Positions 7,772-10,931 of a DNA stretch of 10,931 nt are shown piece by piece. Position 1 is the stretch's first letter, and every line of letters starts with the position of its first letter. Under the pieces are notes generated by a model. That model worked only from the letters and a program-made list of their open reading frames with translations. It was not told the DNA's origin and made no database searches. Source of the stretch: an uncultured Clostridia bacterium (GTDB taxonomy: Bacteria; Bacillota; Clostridia; UBA1381); contig CAJUFV010000291.1 in the NCBI GenBank assembly GCA_910585795.1, forward strand, positions 1-10,931, given 5' to 3'. The translations under genes and the position numbers were made by a program.

Positions 7772-9163
7772 ATGCCTAATATGAGAGCGGACAAAAATCC
7801 GATGCCGGAACAATGTCCTAATATCAGAAATAAAAATTTCTTTGAAGTGACGACCGGTTACACAGAGGAAATGGCTATCGATGAGGCTCAGAGATGCCTT
7901 AACTGCAAAAATAAGCCTTGTATGCAGGGCTGTCCTGTAAGTGTTAAAATTCCTGAATTTATAGCGTTTATTGCTGAGGGGGAATTTGAAAAGGCTTATA
8001 AGAAAATTAAGGAAACGAATGCTCTTCCGGCAGTGTGCGGCAGGGTATGCCCGCAGGAAAAGCAGTGCGAGTCAAAATGTGTAAGAGGCATTAAGCACGA
8101 GAGCGTAGGCATAGGCAGACTTGAAAGATTTGTCGCTGACTGGCATATGAAGAATGTTGAGGAAAAAATCGAGAAGCCTGTTTCAAACGGTAAAAAGGTA
8201 GCCGTAGTAGGAAGCGGACCATCCGGACTGACTGTTGCCGGAGACCTTGCAAAAAGAGGATATGAGGTTACGGTGTATGAAGCGTTCCATACGGCAGGTG
8301 GAGTGCTTATGTACGGTATTCCTGAATTTAGACTTCCAAAGGATATTGTGCAGAAGGAAATTGCAAATCTGAAGGCAATGGGTGTAGATATTCAGACCAA
8401 TGTAATAATCGGAAAGACTATCATGGTTGACGAATTATTCGATGAAATGGGATATGACGCTGTATACATTGGCAGCGGCGCGGGACTTCCATCATTTATG
8501 GGATTAGAAGGCGAAAGCCTTAATGGCGTATACAGCGCTAATGAATTTTTGACAAGAATTAATCTTATGAAGGGATATAAATTCCCTGAATATGACACAC
8601 CTGTATATGTGGGGAAAAATGTTGCGGTTCTTGGCGGCGGCAATGTCGCGATGGATGCGGCAAGGTCTGCTAAACGTTTGGGAGCTGAAAATGTTTACAT
8701 AGTGTACAGACGCGGTAAGGAGGAGCTTCCTGCCCGCGCAGAAGAGGTACATCATGCTGAGGAGGAAGGAATTGTGTTCAAGCTTCTTCAGAATCCTACT
8801 AAGTTTATAGGTAATGAAGATGGATGGGTTACAGGCATGGAGGTTATTAAAATGGAGCTTGGCGAAGAAGACGCGAGCGGCAGAAGGCGTCCTGTACCTA
8901 TTGTGGGAAGTGAAGAAACACTTGACATTGATACAGTAGTTGTGGCTATTGGACAAACTCCAAATCCGCTTATAAGAAAAACTACAAAGGGTCTTGAAAC
9001 AAATAAAAGAGGCTGTATCATTGCAGATGAAATAACAGGTAAGACATCTAAGGAACACGTATATGCTGGCGGTGATGTGGTTACAGGAGCAGCAACGGTT
9101 ATTCTTGCGATGGGCGCTGGTAAGGCCGCTGCGGAAGCGATTGATAAGGAATTAAACGGATAA
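7772..9163 (+). CDS. nfnB: NfnB: NADPH-binding, flavin-bifurcating large subunit (GltD/GltA-like)
   Basis: The product resembles the glutamate synthase small subunit and NfnB: NfnB carries the bifurcating FAD and two [4Fe-4S] clusters and binds NADPH. With NfnA it couples NADH and reduced ferredoxin oxidation to reduction of two NADP+. Numbering below is from an upstream ATG at 7766. Cluster cysteines are C44, C47, C52, C56 and C91, C95, C101, C105. The FAD fold begins at VVGSGPSGL (147-155), the NADPH fold at VLGGGNVAMDAAR (288-300), and the FAD-closing motif is YAGGDVVTGAATV (433-445). I prefer the start at 7772: its distance from GGGAGGG (7757-7763) is 8 nt, whereas ATG at 7766 is only 2 nt away; MPNMRADKNPMPEQ also resembles the usual family N-terminus. 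An unusual detail is Cys17 after MPEQ, where homologues that I recall have Asp. The gene ends just before a strong hairpin terminator. Confidence 0.9.
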   Translation: MPNMRADKNPMPEQCPNIRNKNFFEVTTGYTEEMAIDEAQRCLNCKNKPCMQGCPVSVKIPEFIAFIAEGEFEKAYKKIKETNALPAVCGRVCPQEKQCESKCVRGIKHESVGIGRLERFVADWHMKNVEEKIEKPVSNGKKVAVVGSGPSGLTVAGDLAKRGYEVTVYEAFHTAGGVLMYGIPEFRLPKDIVQKEIANLKAMGVDIQTNVIIGKTIMVDELFDEMGYDAVYIGSGAGLPSFMGLEGESLNGVYSANEFLTRINLMKGYKFPEYDTPVYVGKNVAVLGGGNVAMDAARSAKRLGAENVYIVYRRGKEELPARAEEVHHAEEEGIVFKLLQNPTKFIGNEDGWVTGMEVIKMELGEEDASGRRRPVPIVGSEETLDIDTVVVAIGQTPNPLIRKTTKGLETNKRGCIIADEITGKTSKEHVYAGGDVVTGAATVILAMGAGKAAAEAIDKELNG

Positions 9164-9172
9164 TCAAATACA

Positions 9173-9209
9173 TATATAAAAGAGACTGTGTATCAGTCTC
9201 TTTTATATG
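9173..9209 (+). terminator. Strong, symmetrical (possibly bidirectional) terminator after nfnB
   Basis: A 16-bp stem pairs 9173-9188 with 9194-9209 (only the outermost pair is a T-G wobble) around a TGTAT loop. The stem contains AAAAGAGACTG and CAGTCTCTTTT, so a T-tract lies on either side, as in bidirectional terminators. It begins 9 nt after the nfnB stop and ends 34 nt before the lrgA start, so it separates nfnAB from lrgAB. Confidence 0.88.
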
Positions 9210-9243
9210 ATAAATTTTATGTATGGAAAAAGGAAGTGAACAG

Positions 9244-9624
9244 ATGGAGTATATTTATCAGTTTTTAATCATTCTTTCTGTAACATTTGCAGGCGAAATT
9301 CTTCATTATTTTATTCCGATACCTGTTCCGGCAAGTATATACGGACTTCTTATTATGCTTTTGCTTTTGTGTCTGCGTATAGTAAAACTCAGACAAGTAG
9401 AAAAAGCTGCGGATTTTATGATTGAGATAATGCCGCTTATGTTTATTCCGGGCGGCGTGGGGCTTGTTACGGCATGGGTTGATTTAAAGCCGATAATTAT
9501 ACCCGTTACGGTAATAACAGTGCTGGTGACAATTATTGTGATGGCTGTAACAGGAAAGGTAACGGAGCTTGTTATGTATATAGACAGAAAATGGGGGAGC
9601 GCAAATGAACGTCATAATGACTGA
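9244..9624 (+). CDS. lrgA: LrgA/CidA-family holin-like membrane protein
   Basis: This is a 126-residue integral membrane protein with about four hydrophobic segments (near 5-22, 31-46, 60-80, 85-108). It matches the CidA/LrgA family. The signature PIPVPASIYGLLIMLLLL (25-42) and MFIPGGVGLV (66-75) are clear. Family members were described as holin/antiholin-like modulators of murein hydrolase activity. In Bacillus subtilis the related pair PftAB imports pyruvate, and the plant homologue PLGG1 moves glycolate/glycerate, so a small-carboxylate transporter role with LrgB is plausible. I start at ATG 9244 because AAGGAAG (9230-9236) sits 7 nt upstream. An in-frame ATG at 9223 would add seven residues but has no ribosome binding site. 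The hydrophilic tail overlaps the lrgB start by 20 nt, indicating translational coupling. Confidence 0.88.
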   Translation: MEYIYQFLIILSVTFAGEILHYFIPIPVPASIYGLLIMLLLLCLRIVKLRQVEKAADFMIEIMPLMFIPGGVGLVTAWVDLKPIIIPVTVITVLVTIIVMAVTGKVTELVMYIDRKWGSANERHND

Positions 9625-10291
9625 AAGTCTCTTTTTCGGAGCCTTTATAAGTATAATATGTTATCTTGTCGGAATACTTGTAAGAAAAAAGTTCTCTGTG
9701 CTTAATCCGTTGCTGATATCTATTGTGCTGGTAATATTTTTTATAAAAATATTTAATATAGACTATGAAACCTATAACCTAGGTGCGAAATATATAAGCT
9801 ATCTTTTAACACCTGCAACAGTTTGTCTGTCTATACCATTATACAGACAGATAAATATATTGAAAACGCATGTAAAAGAAGTGTTTATCGGTATTTTTGC
9901 CGGAGTACTGGCAAGTATGGGAAGTGTGCTGTTAATGTCATATTTGTTTGGTCTGACGCATGAACAGTATGTAACGCTGCTGCCTAAATCAATAACAACT
10001 GCTATTGGTATGGGAGTAAGTGAGGAGCTTGGCGGCATACAGACAATAACTGTTGCTGTTATAATAGTGACCGGCGTAATAGGAAATATAATCGCGGAGT
10101 GGGTGATAAAGCTATTCAGAATAAAAGAACCTGTTGCTAAAGGCCTTGCAATAGGAACAGCGTCACATGCAATAGGAACAACAAAAGCTCTTGAAATAGG
10201 TGAAATAGAAGGCGCAATGAGCAGTCTTTCAGTAGCCGTGGCAGGTCTGATGACGGTGGCAGCCGCATCTTTTTTTGCTAATCTGCTTTAA
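9605..10291 (+). CDS. lrgB: LrgB-family membrane protein, partner of LrgA
   Basis: This 228-residue polytopic membrane protein has family-typical length and motifs: LLTPATVCLSIPLYRQ (67-82), LLPKSITTAIGMGVSEELGG (125-144) and GTASHAIGTTKALEIG (184-199) followed by EGAMSSLSVAVAGL. LrgB works with LrgA, classically in control of autolysis and, in characterised homologues, in pyruvate or glycolate/glycerate transport. The start at 9605 has GGGGAG (9594-9599) 5 nt upstream, inside lrgA. The last 14 nt overlap the 3' end of the convergent DUF4364 gene, and a terminator-like hairpin lies inside the final codons. The usual regulators LytSR or a LysR-type protein are not within the window. Confidence 0.9.
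   Translation: MNVIMTESLFFGAFISIICYLVGILVRKKFSVLNPLLISIVLVIFFIKIFNIDYETYNLGAKYISYLLTPATVCLSIPLYRQINILKTHVKEVFIGIFAGVLASMGSVLLMSYLFGLTHEQYVTLLPKSITTAIGMGVSEELGGIQTITVAVIIVTGVIGNIIAEWVIKLFRIKEPVAKGLAIGTASHAIGTTKALEIGEIEGAMSSLSVAVAGLMTVAAASFFANLL
10249..10276 (+). terminator. Terminator-like hairpin plus T7 inside the 3' end of lrgB
   Basis: GATG-a-CGG (10249-10256, one bulged A at 10253) pairs with CCG-CATC (10263-10269) around a TGGCAG loop. Seven T residues (10270-10276) follow directly. The structure ends 13 nt before the lrgB stop codon. Because the opposing gene ends inside lrgB there is no intergenic space for a conventional terminator. The stem is short (7 bp) and also codes for VAAASFF-type residues, so coincidence is possible. 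Confidence 0.5.
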
Positions 10292-10826
10292 ACTCATTAA
10301 AAGCATCTAAAAGTTTTGAGTAAATATCATCATAGTTCTCTCGGTAGAAACGCGCCATGCGCTCTGCTTCATCTCTGGAACCGGCATAAAGCTGGAGATT
10401 AAGAAGCGGTGTATTGTCATCATCATAAAGCTGACATTCCGCGCAGTACTCGTCTTTTCGTATAGGTGTTATACCGCTTCGGACAGCGTTTCTTCTGCGT
10501 TCCTCTCTAAAAAGCTCTTTTACAGAATTATCAATGGGCTCACGTATATATATGGGTATATTTGAGGTAAAGAAATCTTCAGCATTCATACCTTTTTGAG
10601 TTATTTCATATTTTTGATTGTGTCCGCCTTCAATAAATGAGTTTACATGCTTTGTTTTAATTAGATTGTTAAGTGCCACTTGAAAATCATTGTAGTTAAT
10701 GTTACAATTATCTAGAATAAGGTTAATAAGCTCATTATATGGAATAGCATTGTCAACCTTGCTTAGTGTATACAGTATTATAAATTGTATTAGTACGGAA
10801 TCGTCAATTTCCTTTTGATAAAGCAT
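10278..10826 (-). CDS. DUF4364 family protein, winged-helix-like N-terminus
   Basis: This 182-residue protein matches the DUF4364 family, a conserved clostridial family without an established function. Residues about 8-82 look like a winged helix: helices DSVLIQFIILYTLSK and PYNELINLILDN, a recognition-like helix NDFQVALNNLIKTKH, then a wing ending in QKYEITQKG. The C-terminal part (about 100-182) has a basic helix REERRRNAVR (107-116), EYCAECQLYDDD (126-137) with C128 and C131, and a final helical region. A DNA-binding or regulatory role is inferred from the fold only. The ATG at 10826 is chosen because AGGAGG lies 7 nt upstream on this strand; the in-frame ATG at 10871 is upstream of the likely transcription start. 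The gene converges on lrgB, with a 14-nt overlap of the coding ends. Confidence 0.83.
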   Translation of the reverse strand: MLYQKEIDDSVLIQFIILYTLSKVDNAIPYNELINLILDNCNINYNDFQVALNNLIKTKHVNSFIEGGHNQKYEITQKGMNAEDFFTSNIPIYIREPIDNSVKELFREERRRNAVRSGITPIRKDEYCAECQLYDDDNTPLLNLQLYAGSRDEAERMARFYRENYDDIYSKLLDAFNEFKAD

Positions 10827-10859
10827 AATTTTTCCTCCTGTGTGCAGTTTATTATATAT

Positions 10860-10868
10860 AGTATAGCA
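10860..10868 (-). promoter_or_regulatory. Putative extended -10 promoter for the DUF4364 gene
   Basis: On the minus strand the sequence reads TGCTATACT: TGn at 10868-10866 and TATACT at 10865-10860. Transcription would start near 10853, leaving a leader of about 27 nt that contains the AGGAGG site. No good -35 hexamer is visible 17 bp upstream, which an extended -10 can tolerate. Confidence 0.5.
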
Positions 10869-10916
10869 CAATTAAATAAAAAATGGTAGAGTAATTTTAA
10901 AAATAGGAGAAGAAAT

Positions 10917-10931
10917 ATGCCAAAGAAATTA
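10917..10931 (+). CDS. Start of a divergent gene, cut by the window edge (N-terminus only)
   Basis: ATG at 10917 is preceded by AGGAGA (10905-10910) with 6 nt spacing and opens with codons for MPKKL before the sequence ends. The arrangement is divergent from the DUF4364 gene, sharing a 90-nt intergenic region. Five residues do not allow a family to be named. Confidence 0.5.

Noticed and set aside
8504..9058. Minus-strand open frame of 184 codons inside nfnB
   Set aside because: It lies fully opposite conserved nfnB motifs and its translation has no recognisable domain; long antisense frames are common opposite biased coding sequence.
10292..10323. ACTCA...TGAGT inverted repeat just after the lrgB stop
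   Set aside because: The stem is weak and interrupted, and lies inside the DUF4364 coding region without a usable T-tract.
1..10931. Defence system, prophage, IS element, CRISPR array or tRNA gene
   Set aside because: Every substantial open frame is accounted for by housekeeping, surface, transport or redox families, and I saw no spaced direct repeats, terminal inverted repeats, transposase or tRNA-like cloverleaf.

Overview
The window is AT-rich, and its gene content points to a monoderm anaerobe of the Bacillota, most likely class Clostridia. The pointers are an S-layer-homology (SLH) surface protein, an NfnAB-type electron-bifurcating transhydrogenase, a YnbB-type C-S lyase, a CpXC protein and a DUF4364 regulator-like protein. 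Strong AGGAGG-type ribosome binding sites and extended -10 promoters fit the same assignment. I cannot name a genus. There is no IS element, CRISPR array, tRNA, rRNA or riboswitch that I can recognise. This reads as an ordinary chromosomal region, not a mobile island.

Layout, left to right. (1) 53-2362: a secreted, SLH-anchored phosphodiester glycosidase (NAGPA family). (2) 2398-3788: a MATE multidrug transporter split by a one-base frameshift at about 3087-3094. (3) 3839-3871: an intrinsic terminator, followed by a near-consensus promoter (3904-3932). (4) 3973-6825: a tightly packed three-gene operon of a YnbB/methionine gamma-lyase-like PLP enzyme, a CpXC zinc-ribbon-like protein and an RluA-family pseudouridine synthase, with junctions of +1 nt and -1 nt. 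(5) 6822-6850: a promoter whose -35 overlaps the stop codon of the pseudouridine synthase gene, driving nfnA-nfnB (6901-9163). (6) 9173-9209: a 16-bp symmetrical terminator hairpin, then lrgA-lrgB (9244-10291), a CidA/LrgA plus LrgB membrane pair. (7) 10278-10826 on the minus strand: a DUF4364 winged-helix-like protein that overlaps the 3' end of lrgB by 14 nt. (8) 10917 to the right edge: the first five codons of a divergent gene.

Functionally, the centre-right half is redox and carbon-flux metabolism. NfnAB couples NADH, NADPH and ferredoxin pools. LrgAB homologues are known as pyruvate or glycolate transporters, or as holin/antiholin-like proteins. The left part is cell-surface and transport, and the middle operon combines sulfur/PLP chemistry with RNA modification.

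I did not find a convincing undescribed multi-gene system. The points most worth a second look are the MATE frameshift, which falls exactly on a canonical -1 slippery heptamer in the inter-lobe linker; a terminator-like hairpin plus T7 inside the last codons of lrgB, where the convergent genes overlap; and the strong terminator isolating lrgAB with little room for its own promoter.
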